Shown: piece by piece, positions 16,661 to 26,313 of the stretch
Layout: every line of letters starts with the position of its first letter
How positions within the stretch are numbered: position 1 is the stretch's first letter
From: Pseudomonadota bacterium
Lineage (GTDB): Bacteria; Pseudomonadota; Alphaproteobacteria; Rhizobiales; Rhizobiaceae
DNA length: 64,000 nucleotides
Direction: 5' to 3'
Assembly: GCA_023399465.1 (NCBI GenBank)
Contig: JAEWPB010000038.1
Location: 16,838 to 80,837, forward strand
The notes under the pieces: generated by a model
The model's input: the letters and a program-made list of their open reading frames with translations, nothing else
What the model was told of the DNA's origin: nothing
Database searches by the model: none
Translations under genes and position numbers: made by a program

Positions 16661-18061
16661 ATGAGCACAGAGAAGGACTACATTGTCGCCGACATCGGCC
16701 TCGCCGATTTCGGACGCAAGGAAATTTCCATCGCCGAGACCGAAATGCCCGGCCTGATGGCCTGCCGCGCCGAATTCGGCGACAAGCAGCCGCTCAAGGG
16801 CGCGCGCATCACCGGCTCCCTGCATATGACGATCCAGACCGCCGTGCTGATCGAGACGCTGGTGGCTCTCGGCGCGGAAGTGCGCTGGGCATCCTGCAAC
16901 ATCTTCTCGACCCAGGACCACGCTGCCGCAGCCATCGCTGCAGCCGGCATCCCGGTCTTTGCGATCAAGGGCGAGACGCTCGAGGACTACTGGACCTACA
17001 CCGACCGGATCTTCCAGTGGACCGATGGTGGCCTGTCCAACATGATCCTCGATGACGGCGGCGATGCCACCATGTACATCCTGCTCGGCGCCCGCGCCGA
17101 AGCCGGCGAGGACGTGCTGTCGAACCCGGGTTCCGAGGAAGAAGAGATCCTCTTCGCCCAGATCAAGAAGCGCCTCAAGGCTTCGCCCGGCTTCTTCACC
17201 AAGCAGCGCGACGCGATCAAGGGCGTGACCGAAGAAACCACCACCGGCGTTCACCGCCTCTACCAGCTCAGCGAAAAGGGCCTGCTGCCCTTCCCCGCGA
17301 TCAACGTGAACGACAGCGTTACCAAGTCGAAGTTCGACAACAAGTACGGCTGCAAGGAATCGCTGGTCGACGGCATCCGCCGCGGCACTGACGTGATGAT
17401 GGCCGGCAAGGTCGCCGTCGTCTGCGGCTATGGCGACGTCGGCAAGGGCTCGGCTGCCTCGCTGCGCGGCGCCGGCGCCCGCGTCAAGGTCACGGAAATC
17501 GACCCGATCTGCGCCCTGCAGGCGGCAATGGACGGCTTCGAAGTCGTTCGTCTCGAAGACGTGGTCGGCTCGGCTGACATCTTCATCACCACGACGGGCA
17601 ACAAGGACGTCATCCGCATCGAGCATATGCGCGAGATGAAGGACATGGCGATCGTCGGCAACATCGGTCACTTCGACAACGAGATCCAGGTCTCGGCGCT
17701 GCGCAACATGAAGTGGACCAACATCAAGCCGCAGGTCGACATGATCGAACTGCCAAAGGGCAACCGCATCATCCTGCTGTCGGAAGGCCGCCTGCTCAAC
17801 CTCGGCAACGCCACCGGCCATCCGTCCTTCGTTATGTCGGCATCCTTCACCAACCAGGTGCTGGGCCAGATCGAGCTGTTCAACAACACCGGCGGCTACG
17901 GCAACGAAGTCTACGTGTTGCCGAAGCACCTCGACGAGAAGGTCGCCCGTCTGCATCTTGAAAAGCTCGGCGTAAAGCTCACCGAACTTTCCGGCGAGCA
18001 GGCCGCCTATATCGGCGTCAGCACCACCGGTCCGTTCAAGCCCGAACACTACAGATATTGA
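16661..18061 (+). CDS. ahcY: S-adenosylhomocysteine hydrolase AhcY
   Basis: Splits S-adenosylhomocysteine to homocysteine and adenosine, relieving inhibition of methyltransferases. The 466-residue protein is the long form with an insertion around 150-190 (GEDVLSNPGSEEEE). NAD-binding motif GYGDVGKG at 256-263, substrate residues in GSLHMTIQTAVLIETL and the C-terminal KPEHYRY are canonical. The ATG at 16661 is chosen because GGAGAG lies 10 nt upstream and gives the family start; the frame extends further. It stands as its own unit with an operator-like repeat upstream and a strong terminator downstream. Confidence 0.98.
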   Translation: MSTEKDYIVADIGLADFGRKEISIAETEMPGLMACRAEFGDKQPLKGARITGSLHMTIQTAVLIETLVALGAEVRWASCNIFSTQDHAAAAIAAAGIPVFAIKGETLEDYWTYTDRIFQWTDGGLSNMILDDGGDATMYILLGARAEAGEDVLSNPGSEEEEILFAQIKKRLKASPGFFTKQRDAIKGVTEETTTGVHRLYQLSEKGLLPFPAINVNDSVTKSKFDNKYGCKESLVDGIRRGTDVMMAGKVAVVCGYGDVGKGSAASLRGAGARVKVTEIDPICALQAAMDGFEVVRLEDVVGSADIFITTTGNKDVIRIEHMREMKDMAIVGNIGHFDNEIQVSALRNMKWTNIKPQVDMIELPKGNRIILLSEGRLLNLGNATGHPSFVMSASFTNQVLGQIELFNNTGGYGNEVYVLPKHLDEKVARLHLEKLGVKLTELSGEQAAYIGVSTTGPFKPEHYRY

Positions 18062-18088
18062 TCGACGGATCAGTATCCACAAGATATG

Positions 18089-18127
18089 GACATCGCGGCG
18101 CTTGACAAGCGCCGCGATGTCTTTTTT
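18089..18127 (+). terminator. Strong intrinsic terminator of ahcY
   Basis: A perfect 15-bp stem (18089-18103 with 18107-18121), 3-nt loop, then six T residues at 18122-18127, 28 bp after the ahcY stop. Confidence 0.95.
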
Positions 18128-18267
18128 GGGCAGGTCCCTTCCCGCTAATTCCCGAAAACAGTATTGTTTTAACACGTGATTCGCGATTTTGCCGGTTCGC
18201 CGGAGGATTCGCGGAAATGGGGATGTCTTGTCGATCATGCGGCACATAGGACGGAGACATACCGGGG

Positions 18268-20865
18268 ATGTCGGTAAACAAGAGGCGCCTGTTTAAGCAG
18301 GCAAACGCGCGGACGGACGAGACGTGCGCAACGGCGCACGCGCAGTCAGCGGGCGAAGAAAGGCGTTACGGCAACGGCCGGAAGCGCTTCCCTGGCGCGC
18401 GAACACTTTCGCGCATCTGGCGCTGCTGCATCTCGGGAACGGCGCTTGCCGGCCTGACGGGAACGGCCTTCGCCGCTGACGAAGGGCAGGCGACCGTCGC
18501 GGCGCGGCTGTTCACCTCCTCCGAGACGATGACATTCTCCATGGTCATCGGCGTGATTGGCGCCGTGGTGCTTTCGGCCATCTGGCTGGTGCGCCAGAAA
18601 GGCAACATCGAGACCGAGAGCCAGGAAATCCGTTCGGCGCTTTCCGATGCCAACCAGCGCATTTCCCGCTTCGAAGCGCTGATCGCCGACAAGAACCGCC
18701 GCATCATCATCTGGGACGGGCCGAACGGCCAACCGGAATTTCTCGGCCAGTTGCCCGTCGAAACGGGCGCCCCGCAGCAGGACAGCGATTTCCTCGCCTT
18801 CGGCCGATGGCTCACCGCACGCTCCGCCAGCGAACTCGAGCGCTCGATCGAGCAGTTGCGCACAAAGGCGCAGAGCTTCGACACGGTGGTCGAAACCCAG
18901 CGTGACGAGGTCATCGAAGCACAGGGCCGCGTTTCCGGCGGCCGCGCATTCGTACGTTTCGTCGCGCTCAACAACCTGCGCGCCGAACTGGCGGAGCTGA
19001 GGATCGAGCGCGATCGCCTGATGACGTCGATCGCCACTTTCCAGGGCCTGCTCGATGCGATCGACATCCCAGTATGGCAACGCGATCCGGAAGGGTGTCT
19101 GACCTGGGTCAACGAAGCCTATGGCGAAGCTGTCGACGCCCCCTCGCCCGAACAGGCGGTACTCGAGCACCGTGAGCTGCTGAGCACCATCGCCCGCGAA
19201 AAGATCCGCGCCACCGCGACGCCGGAATCGCCGTTCCGCGACAAGGTCTCGACCGTGGTCCAGGGCAACCGCGCCTTCTTCGACGTCGTCGACGTCAAGT
19301 GCCCGAGCGGCTCTGCCGGCATGGCGATCAACGTTTCCGAGACCGAAGCGGTGCGCGAGGAATTGAAACGGACGCTGAAGAGCCACGCCGAAACGCTCGA
19401 CCATCTCGGCACCCCGGTTGCGATCTTCGACGGCAACCGCCGCCTGCAGTTCTACAACCAGGCCTTCGTCCAACTCTGGGAATTCGACCTGACCTTCCTG
19501 GAATCGAAGCCCGACAACGGCGAGATGCTCGACCGGCTGCGCGCCGCCGGCAAGCTTTCCGAACAGCTGAACTGGAAGGCATGGAAGGACTCGGCGCTGG
19601 CGGTCTACCGCTCGCTCGACACCCAGAGCGACCTCTGGCACCTGCCGAACGGACAGATCCTGCGCGTCTTCGCCACGGCCCATCCACAGGGCGGCGCCAC
19701 CTGGGTGTTCGAGAACCTGACCGAGCAGGTCGATCTCGAAACCCGGTACAACACCCTCGTCAAGGTTCAGGGCGAAACCATCGACCACCTCTCCGAAGGC
19801 GTGGCCGTGTTCGGTCCGGATGGCCGCATCAAGCTTTCCAATCCCGCCTTCCGCGCGCTCTGGGGCATTACGGAAGCCGAGGCCCAGCCGGGCAGCCATA
19901 TCCGCGCCATCGAGGCGTCCTGCGCGCCGTCCTATGACCAGCCCGACGGCTGGCGCGCCTTCGGACAGATGATCACCAGCTTCGAGGATGAGCGTCCGTC
20001 GAGCCAGGGCACGCTGGAGCTTCTTTCCGGTCTCGTGCTCGACTACGCCGTGACGCCGCTGCCGAACGCCCAGACGATGCTGACCTTCGTCAACATGACC
20101 GACAGCGTGCGCGCCGAGCGGGCCCTGACGGAGAAGAACGAGGCGCTGCGCCGCGCCGACGCGCTGAAGAACGATTTCGTCCAGCACGTCTCATACGAAC
20201 TGCGCTCGCCGCTAACCAACATCATCGGCTTTACCGATCTCCTCAAGACGCCCGGCATCGGCGAATTGAACGAGCGCCAGGCCGAGTACATCGACCACAT
20301 CTCGACCTCCTCTTCCGTGCTGCTGACGATCGTCAACGACATCCTCGATCTTGCGACCGTCGATGCCGGGATCATGCATCTCAACTACACGGACGTCAGC
20401 CTCGACGAACTGCTGGACGACGTCTCGATCCAGATCGCCGATCGTCTGCATGACGGCAACGTTGCCCTCGAGATTGTCGCGCCCGCGACGCTCGGCACGC
20501 TTGTCGCCGATCAGCAGCGGCTGAAGCAGATCCTGATCAAGCTCCTGACCAATGCGGCGAACTTCGCCCCGGAGGGCTCGGTCATCTCGCTTACCTGCGG
20601 TCGCGAAGGCACGGATTTCGTCTTTTCGGTCGCCGATACGGGTCCGGGCATCCCCGAAGAGATGCTCAAGACCGTATTCGACCGCTTTGCGTCGAACGGT
20701 CGCGGTGGCAAGCGTAGCGGTGCAGGCCTTGGGCTTTCGATCGTCGAGAGCTTCGTCAGCCTCCACAAAGGCAAGGTTTCGATTGACAGCCGCCCCGGGC
20801 GCGGTACGACGGTGTCTTGCCGGATCCCGTCCGGCGTGCTCAGTCACCCTGTCGCAGCCGAATGA
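18268..20865 (+). CDS. divL: DivL-like PAS pseudo-histidine kinase (Tyr in H-box)
   Basis: Membrane-linked member of the cell-cycle phosphorelay. The 865-residue protein has a hydrophobic N-terminal stretch near 50-70, a clear span near 90-108 (VIGVIGAVVLSAIWLV), a coiled segment, several PAS-type domains across about 235-590, then a dimerisation domain where the H-box reads HVSYELRSPLTNIIGF. Tyr643 replaces the phospho-accepting histidine, as in Caulobacter DivL. The ATPase boxes (ILIKLLTNAANF, DTGPGIP, GAGLGLSI) are intact. In Caulobacter DivL promotes CckA kinase activity and senses DivK-P; the same role here is inferred. Start ATG 18268 has GGAG 11 nt upstream. The stop overlaps tsaE by four bases. 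Confidence 0.93.
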   Translation: MSVNKRRLFKQANARTDETCATAHAQSAGEERRYGNGRKRFPGARTLSRIWRCCISGTALAGLTGTAFAADEGQATVAARLFTSSETMTFSMVIGVIGAVVLSAIWLVRQKGNIETESQEIRSALSDANQRISRFEALIADKNRRIIIWDGPNGQPEFLGQLPVETGAPQQDSDFLAFGRWLTARSASELERSIEQLRTKAQSFDTVVETQRDEVIEAQGRVSGGRAFVRFVALNNLRAELAELRIERDRLMTSIATFQGLLDAIDIPVWQRDPEGCLTWVNEAYGEAVDAPSPEQAVLEHRELLSTIAREKIRATATPESPFRDKVSTVVQGNRAFFDVVDVKCPSGSAGMAINVSETEAVREELKRTLKSHAETLDHLGTPVAIFDGNRRLQFYNQAFVQLWEFDLTFLESKPDNGEMLDRLRAAGKLSEQLNWKAWKDSALAVYRSLDTQSDLWHLPNGQILRVFATAHPQGGATWVFENLTEQVDLETRYNTLVKVQGETIDHLSEGVAVFGPDGRIKLSNPAFRALWGITEAEAQPGSHIRAIEASCAPSYDQPDGWRAFGQMITSFEDERPSSQGTLELLSGLVLDYAVTPLPNAQTMLTFVNMTDSVRAERALTEKNEALRRADALKNDFVQHVSYELRSPLTNIIGFTDLLKTPGIGELNERQAEYIDHISTSSSVLLTIVNDILDLATVDAGIMHLNYTDVSLDELLDDVSIQIADRLHDGNVALEIVAPATLGTLVADQQRLKQILIKLLTNAANFAPEGSVISLTCGREGTDFVFSVADTGPGIPEEMLKTVFDRFASNGRGGKRSGAGLGLSIVESFVSLHKGKVSIDSRPGRGTTVSCRIPSGVLSHPVAAE

Positions 20866-22388
20866 ACGAAGACAACGAACCGATTTCCATCAGCCTCGCC
20901 GACGAAGCCGCGATGATCCGGCTTGGAGAGGATCTTGCCCTGGCGCTCAAAGCCGGCGACTGCCTGGCGCTCTCCGGTGACCTTGGCGCCGGGAAATCGA
21001 CGCTTGCCCGTGCGTTCCTGCGCGCCATCGCCGACGATGACGACCTGGAAGTGCCGAGCCCGACCTTCACCCTGGTGCAGTCCTACGACCTCCGGATCCC
21101 GGTCTCCCACTTCGATCTCTATCGCATCGGCGATGCCAGCGAGCTTTACGAACTCGGGCTCGACGAGGCGCTTTCGAACGGCATCGCCCTGATCGAATGG
21201 CCGGAGATGGCCGAGGACGAGCTGCCGGACGACCGCATTCGTCTGCGCATCGAGCACGAGGGCGACGGCCGTCGCGTGACCATCGACGCGCCTCCGAAGC
21301 AGCGCGCGCGCATCCTTCGCGTTCTCGCCATCCGCCGCTTTCTCGAAAATGCGGGCCGCGGCGACGCGCATCGCAGGTATCTGACCGGCGACGCCTCGAT
21401 GCGAGCCTATGAATATTTCCGCAACTCGACGGGAAAACGCACCATTCTCATGGACTGGCCGCGCCAGCCGGAAGGCCCGCCCGTTCTCGATGGCAAGCCC
21501 TATCCCAAGGTCGCGCATATCGCCGAGGACGCCTATCCCTTCGCCGCACTGTCGCGCTACCTACGCGGCCGCGGCTTTGCCGCCCCGGAGGTGTTTGCCG
21601 CCGACTATGACGCCGGCATCCTGCTCATCGAGGACCTCGGCAGCGAAGGCATTCTCGACGCCGACGGCCGACCGATCCCCGAACGCTACCGCCAGGCGGT
21701 TGCCTGCCTCGCCGCGCTCCACGCCCAGCCGGCCGAGCGCGACATCCCCGTCACCGCCACCCATGTCCATCACATCCCGGACTTCGACCGTACGGCAATG
21801 AAGATGGAGGCCCGGCTTCTCCTCGACTGGCATCTGCCGTGGAAGCGGGGCACGCCGGCGACCGACGAGGAGCGCGAGGAGTATTCGGCTATCTGGGACG
21901 GCCTGATCGACCAGCTTGCCGACAGTGAGACCAACCTGCTCCTGCGCGACTACCATTCACCCAACATCATCTGGCGCGGCGACCGGCAAGGCAACGACCG
22001 CGTCGGCATCATCGATTTCCAGGATTCGATGATCGGGCCGACGGCCTATGATCTCGCCTCGATCGTCCAGGATGCCCGGGTTACCATCGAGCGCGGGCTC
22101 TTCGACCAGCTGATGCGGGACTATCTGGCGCTTCGCCGTCAGGATCCTTCCTTCGACGAGGCAAAGTTCCTGAAGACCTGGGCCATCATGGCGGCGCAGC
22201 GCGCCTGCAAACTGGGTGGCCTCTGGGTGCGGCTGATGCAGCGCGACGGCAAGCCCGCCTATATGAAGCACATGCCCCGCACGCTTGCCTATCTCGATGC
22301 CGCCTTCGAGCACGACGTGCTCGCCCCCTTGCGCAAGTGGTGCGCAAAGGCTGGAATAGCTTCGAGCGAATCACCACAGCAGGTCTGA
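20862..22388 (+). CDS. TsaE-AmgK fusion: t6A synthesis ATPase plus sugar kinase
   Basis: Bifunctional 508-residue protein. Residues about 1-150 are TsaE, the ATPase of the threonylcarbamoyl-adenosine (t6A37) tRNA complex, with P-loop SGDLGAGKS at 38-46 and the SPTFTLVQSY switch. Residues about 165-500 are an aminoglycoside-phosphotransferase-fold kinase with catalytic Asp363 in LLRDYHSPNIIW and metal-binding Asp385 in IIDFQDS. The next gene is a MurU-like uridylyltransferase, so the kinase half is best read as AmgK, the anomeric MurNAc/GlcNAc kinase of cell-wall recycling. The start overlaps the divL stop (ATGA) and the end overlaps murU by one base. The fusion is recurrent in Rhizobiales. 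Confidence 0.92.
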   Translation: MNEDNEPISISLADEAAMIRLGEDLALALKAGDCLALSGDLGAGKSTLARAFLRAIADDDDLEVPSPTFTLVQSYDLRIPVSHFDLYRIGDASELYELGLDEALSNGIALIEWPEMAEDELPDDRIRLRIEHEGDGRRVTIDAPPKQRARILRVLAIRRFLENAGRGDAHRRYLTGDASMRAYEYFRNSTGKRTILMDWPRQPEGPPVLDGKPYPKVAHIAEDAYPFAALSRYLRGRGFAAPEVFAADYDAGILLIEDLGSEGILDADGRPIPERYRQAVACLAALHAQPAERDIPVTATHVHHIPDFDRTAMKMEARLLLDWHLPWKRGTPATDEEREEYSAIWDGLIDQLADSETNLLLRDYHSPNIIWRGDRQGNDRVGIIDFQDSMIGPTAYDLASIVQDARVTIERGLFDQLMRDYLALRRQDPSFDEAKFLKTWAIMAAQRACKLGGLWVRLMQRDGKPAYMKHMPRTLAYLDAAFEHDVLAPLRKWCAKAGIASSESPQQV

Positions 22389-23113
22389 TGACGATAGAAA
22401 ACGCCATGGTGCTGGCGGCGGGACTCGGCACCCGGATGCGCCCGATCACCAATACCATCCCGAAGCCGCTGGTGCCGATCGCCGGCAAACCGATGATCGA
22501 CTATGCGCTCGACGCGCTGGCGACGGCAGGCGCGAAGCGGGCCGTGGTCAACATCCATCATCACGCCGACCAGATGATCGCCCATCTGCATCATCGCGAG
22601 GGAATGGAGATCATCCTTTCCGACGAGCGCGACGGCCTGATGGATTCAGGCGGCGGACTGGCGAAAGGCCTGAAGCTGCTCGCTCCCGGACCCGTCTACG
22701 TCATGAATGCCGATCTGTTCTGGATCGGCGAGCGTGAGGGCGAACCGACCAATCTCGAACGTCTTGCGGCCGCCTTCGACCCAACGCAGATGGACATGGC
22801 GCTGCTCTGTGTTCGTCTCGAGGACACCACCGGGCACAACGGCAAGAAGGATTTCAATCTTGCTGAAGACGGTCGGCTCAGCCGCTATCGCGACCGCGAT
22901 CCCAACCCCGTCGTCTATGCCGGGGCGATCGTGATGCTCTCGACCCTGCTCGACGATGCCCCTGAAGAACCCTTCAATCTCAACATCTATTTCGATCGGG
23001 CGATCGCGGCCGACAGGCTTTACGGGCTGATGCTCGAGGGCCAATGGCTGACCGTCGGCACGCCCGATGCGATCGGCGAGGCGGAAGAAACGATCCGCCG
23101 CTTCCATAGGTGA
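22388..23113 (+). CDS. murU: MurNAc-1-phosphate uridylyltransferase (MurU-like)
   Basis: Nucleotidyltransferase of 241 residues with the sugar-phosphate signature LAAGLGTRMRPITNTIPKPLVPI, which binds the nucleotide, and the metal Asp in VMNADLFW. Paired with AmgK, it would make UDP-MurNAc from recycled MurNAc-1-phosphate, bypassing the fosfomycin-sensitive MurA/MurB route, as shown for Pseudomonas. An alternative reading is a generic glucose/mannose-1-phosphate nucleotidyltransferase; the genomic pairing favours MurU. The ATG shares its first base with the stop of the kinase gene, and addB follows at once. Confidence 0.88.
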   Translation: MTIENAMVLAAGLGTRMRPITNTIPKPLVPIAGKPMIDYALDALATAGAKRAVVNIHHHADQMIAHLHHREGMEIILSDERDGLMDSGGGLAKGLKLLAPGPVYVMNADLFWIGEREGEPTNLERLAAAFDPTQMDMALLCVRLEDTTGHNGKKDFNLAEDGRLSRYRDRDPNPVVYAGAIVMLSTLLDDAPEEPFNLNIYFDRAIAADRLYGLMLEGQWLTVGTPDAIGEAEETIRRFHR

Positions 23114-23121
23114 ACGTAACG

Positions 23122-26100
23122 ATGTCGATGCTCCCCCGCCAACGCGTTCTGACCATTCCGGCGGGCCTGCCTTTCCTTAAAACTCTGGCGGCGGCCCTCT
23201 GCGATGGCCGGCTGACCGAGCACTACCGCTACGACCCGGCCGATCCGTTGTCGCTCGCCAAGGTGACCATCTACGTGCCAACCCGGCGCGCCGCCCGCGT
23301 GCTGCGCTCCGAGTTCGTCGATCTGCTTGGCGGCGGTTCGGCCATCCTGCCGGTCATCCGGCCGCTTGGCGAAACCGAGGACGACAGCGGCTTCTTCGAT
23401 CTCAATTCGCCTGCGACCCTCGACCTCGCCGCGCCACTCGGCAACACCGCCCGGCTGCTGGAACTGGCGCAGCTGATCCTCGCCTGGCGCAACCGCCTGC
23501 CGCAGATCGTGCGCGATATCCACTCGGATTCGCCGCTGGTGGCGCCCGCGAGCCCGGCCGACGCCATCTGGCTCGCCCGCGATCTCGCCGAACTGATCGA
23601 TTCCATCGAGACCGAGGAGCTCGACTGGAGCGCGCTCGCGAAGCTCGACACCCGCGACCACGCGATCTGGTGGCAGCTGACGCTCGAATTCCTGAAGATC
23701 GCCAGCGTGTTCTGGCCGGCGCGCTTGAGCGAACTCAACCGCTCATCGTCTGCTCGCCACCGCAACGCGATCCTGCGCGGCGAGGCCGAGAGGCTCGCCG
23801 GTCTTGGCCAATCCGGCCCCATCATCGTCGCCGGCTCGACGGGTTCGGTTCCGGCAGCGGCCGAACTGATTGCCGCCGTCTCGCGGCTGCCACAGGGCGT
23901 GGTGGTGCTGCCGGGCCTCGACCTGTCCCTGCCCGACGAGGACTGGACCTTCGTCTCCCCCGAGATCGCCGGCGATCGCCCGGATCCGGCAAGCCGCAGT
24001 CATCCGCAATACGGCCTGTTCCAGCTGCTGAAGCGTCTCCAGATCGAGCGCCGCGACGTCGAACCGCTGGCCGATGCTCCCGCCGACATGGCGTTGCGCG
24101 CCGAAGTTCTCTCCTATGCACTCGCGCCTTCGCGCGCGACCGATCGCTGGAGCACCTGGCAGAAGAAGACCGATCCCGCACGGATTGCGGAAGCCTTTGC
24201 CGACGTGGCGCTGATCGAAGCCGCCAACGAACGCGAGGAAGCAACGGCGATTGCGATCGCTCTGCGGCTGGCACTGGAAAAGCCCGGCCGGCACGGACAG
24301 TCGCAGGCAGCCCTGATTACCCCGGACCGCAATCTGGCGCGGCGTGTGATGGCGGAACTCGCCCGCTTCGGCATCGCTGCGGACGATTCCGCCGGTACGC
24401 CGCTCACCGCCACCCCGCAGGGCACGCTGCTGCAGCTGGTGCTGGAGGCGACCCTGCGTCCCGGCGACCCGGTCGCCATCGTCTCGCTGATGAAGCATCC
24501 GCTGGCGCGTTTCGGGCTGGACAGCGAAACGCTGGCAACAGCGGTCAACGCGCTGGAGCTGCTGGCGATACGCGGCGGCGTCAGCGAGGTCGACATCACC
24601 GAACTCGAACCGCTTCTGGAAGCCCAGCTCAAGCTCCATGCGGAGGACCGCCACGCGGCGCAATGGCGCAAGGCTCTGACCGAGGATGCACCCGAACAGG
24701 CGCGGCTTCTCGCCCAGCGGATTGCCGCCGCGACCGAACCGCTGGCGTCGGCCCTCCTGCGCCGGCGCGGCGAGAACCGCGGGGTCACTTCCCTCTTCCC
24801 GCTGTCGGAATGGGCGGAACGCACCGGCCGGGTGCTCGAGGCGATCGTCGCGGACGAGACTGGCAATCTCGCGCCATTGTGGTCGGGCGAAGGTGGGGAA
24901 ACCCTCGCCTCGCTCCTGACCGGCGTGATCGAGGCGGAGACCCAGCTCGAGGCCGACGGACCGCAGTGGATCGACATCACCCAGGCACTTGCTGCCGGCG
25001 AAGCGGTGAAGCCGCGCGCCATGAGCAATCCTCGCCTGTTCATCTTCGGCACGATGGAAGCGCGACTGCAGAGCGTCGATACGCTGATCCTCGGCGGGCT
25101 CAACGAAGGCTCCTGGCCGGACAAGACCTCCAACAACCCCTTCCTCTCGCGTACCATGAAGACCGACATCGGCCTCGAGCCGCCGGAGCGGCGGATCGGC
25201 CAGTTGGCTCACGACTTCGAGATGGCGAACGGAACGCGGCAGCTGATCTATTCGCGCTCGATGCGCCAGGGCTCGGCCCCGACGGTCGCCTCCCGCTGGC
25301 TGCAACGGCTGCTCGCCCTTGGCGGCAAGGACTTTGCCGCGACGCTGAAGAGCCGTGGCGACCAGTATCGCCACTGGGCCGGCCTGATCGATGTCGGCGA
25401 CCATCAGGCGCCGGCTCAGCGCCCGGCGCCAAAACCGCCGGCGGAACTGCAGCCGAAGAAATACTCCTTCAGCGAAGTCGGCAAGCTGCGGCGCGACCCC
25501 TACTCGATCTACGCCCGCCGGGTTCTGCGGCTCGATCCCGTCGACCCCTTCAACGCCGATCCCGGTGCGGCCGAACGCGGCACGCTCTATCACCGCATCA
25601 TCGAGCGCTTTACCGCCGAGAACCACCTCCCCGGCACGCCGATCGCACTGGAAGCGATGGAACGGATCCTGACGGAAGAGTTCGACCGCGAGGCCCTGCC
25701 TGCGCATATCGACACGGTATGGCGCCCGCGCTTCCGCGAAGTGGCACGCGCCTTCATGGATTGGGAGAAGGAACGGCGGCCGGAAATCCGCCGGACCTAC
25801 ACCGAGCTTCCCGCCGGAATGGAAATTCCGTCGATCGGCATTCGCCTGACCGGCATTGCCGACCGGATCGACATCAAGGGAAGCGGGGCGGCCGACATCA
25901 TCGACTACAAGACCGGCTCCAACCCGAGCCCTGCACAGGCGCGCGCCCTGCTCGACCCGCAGCTCGCGCTTGAAGCTGCGGCCCTGCGTGCCGGTGCCTT
26001 CAAGCAGGCCGGCGCGCCCGACCCGGAAAACCTCATCTATGTCAGGCTGCGTCCCGGCGACCGCTTCGGCGCCGACACGGTCAACAACGAGTTCGCCGCC

Positions 26101-26313
26101 GCCCGCTACAATCCGAAATCGGCGACCGAACTCGCCGTCGACGCCATGGACCAGCTGGTGAAATTCGTCACCCTGCTGCAATCCGGCGAGCGCGGCTTCG
26201 TCTCGCGCCTGATCCCCGCCAAGGAGCAGGATTTCGGCGGCGAATACGACCATCTTGCGCGCGTTGCCGAATGGTCGACGGCAGAAACGGAAGAGGCGTC
26301 CGGCGATGAATGA
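23122..26313 (+). CDS. addB: AddB, double-strand break repair helicase-nuclease subunit
   Basis: Partner of AddA in the alphaproteobacterial RecBCD-type complex that resects DNA ends and loads RecA. From the ATG at 23122 it is 1063 residues. The N-terminal part (LPFLKTLAAAL, VPTRRAARVLRSEF) is the inactive helicase-like half. LILGGLNEGSWPDKTSNNPFLSRTM is the conserved C-terminal helicase-like segment, and the final 250 residues hold the RecB-family nuclease with RGTLYHRIIERF and ADIIDYKTGSNPS. A GTG at 23110 overlapping the murU stop is an alternative start; the AGGTGA at 23108-23113 is better placed as the ribosome site for 23122. It overlaps addA by eight bases. Confidence 0.95.
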   Translation: MSMLPRQRVLTIPAGLPFLKTLAAALCDGRLTEHYRYDPADPLSLAKVTIYVPTRRAARVLRSEFVDLLGGGSAILPVIRPLGETEDDSGFFDLNSPATLDLAAPLGNTARLLELAQLILAWRNRLPQIVRDIHSDSPLVAPASPADAIWLARDLAELIDSIETEELDWSALAKLDTRDHAIWWQLTLEFLKIASVFWPARLSELNRSSSARHRNAILRGEAERLAGLGQSGPIIVAGSTGSVPAAAELIAAVSRLPQGVVVLPGLDLSLPDEDWTFVSPEIAGDRPDPASRSHPQYGLFQLLKRLQIERRDVEPLADAPADMALRAEVLSYALAPSRATDRWSTWQKKTDPARIAEAFADVALIEAANEREEATAIAIALRLALEKPGRHGQSQAALITPDRNLARRVMAELARFGIAADDSAGTPLTATPQGTLLQLVLEATLRPGDPVAIVSLMKHPLARFGLDSETLATAVNALELLAIRGGVSEVDITELEPLLEAQLKLHAEDRHAAQWRKALTEDAPEQARLLAQRIAAATEPLASALLRRRGENRGVTSLFPLSEWAERTGRVLEAIVADETGNLAPLWSGEGGETLASLLTGVIEAETQLEADGPQWIDITQALAAGEAVKPRAMSNPRLFIFGTMEARLQSVDTLILGGLNEGSWPDKTSNNPFLSRTMKTDIGLEPPERRIGQLAHDFEMANGTRQLIYSRSMRQGSAPTVASRWLQRLLALGGKDFAATLKSRGDQYRHWAGLIDVGDHQAPAQRPAPKPPAELQPKKYSFSEVGKLRRDPYSIYARRVLRLDPVDPFNADPGAAERGTLYHRIIERFTAENHLPGTPIALEAMERILTEEFDREALPAHIDTVWRPRFREVARAFMDWEKERRPEIRRTYTELPAGMEIPSIGIRLTGIADRIDIKGSGAADIIDYKTGSNPSPAQARALLDPQLALEAAALRAGAFKQAGAPDPENLIYVRLRPGDRFGADTVNNEFAAARYNPKSATELAVDAMDQLVKFVTLLQSGERGFVSRLIPAKEQDFGGEYDHLARVAEWSTAETEEASGDE

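Noticed and set aside
18172..18182. AACACGTGATT as a further parS site
   Set aside because: Only the CACGTG core and part of one arm match; the TTT/AAA flanks of parS are missing.
18346..20187. 613-residue open frame antisense to divL
   Set aside because: Shadow of the DivL frame; no domain and no start signal.
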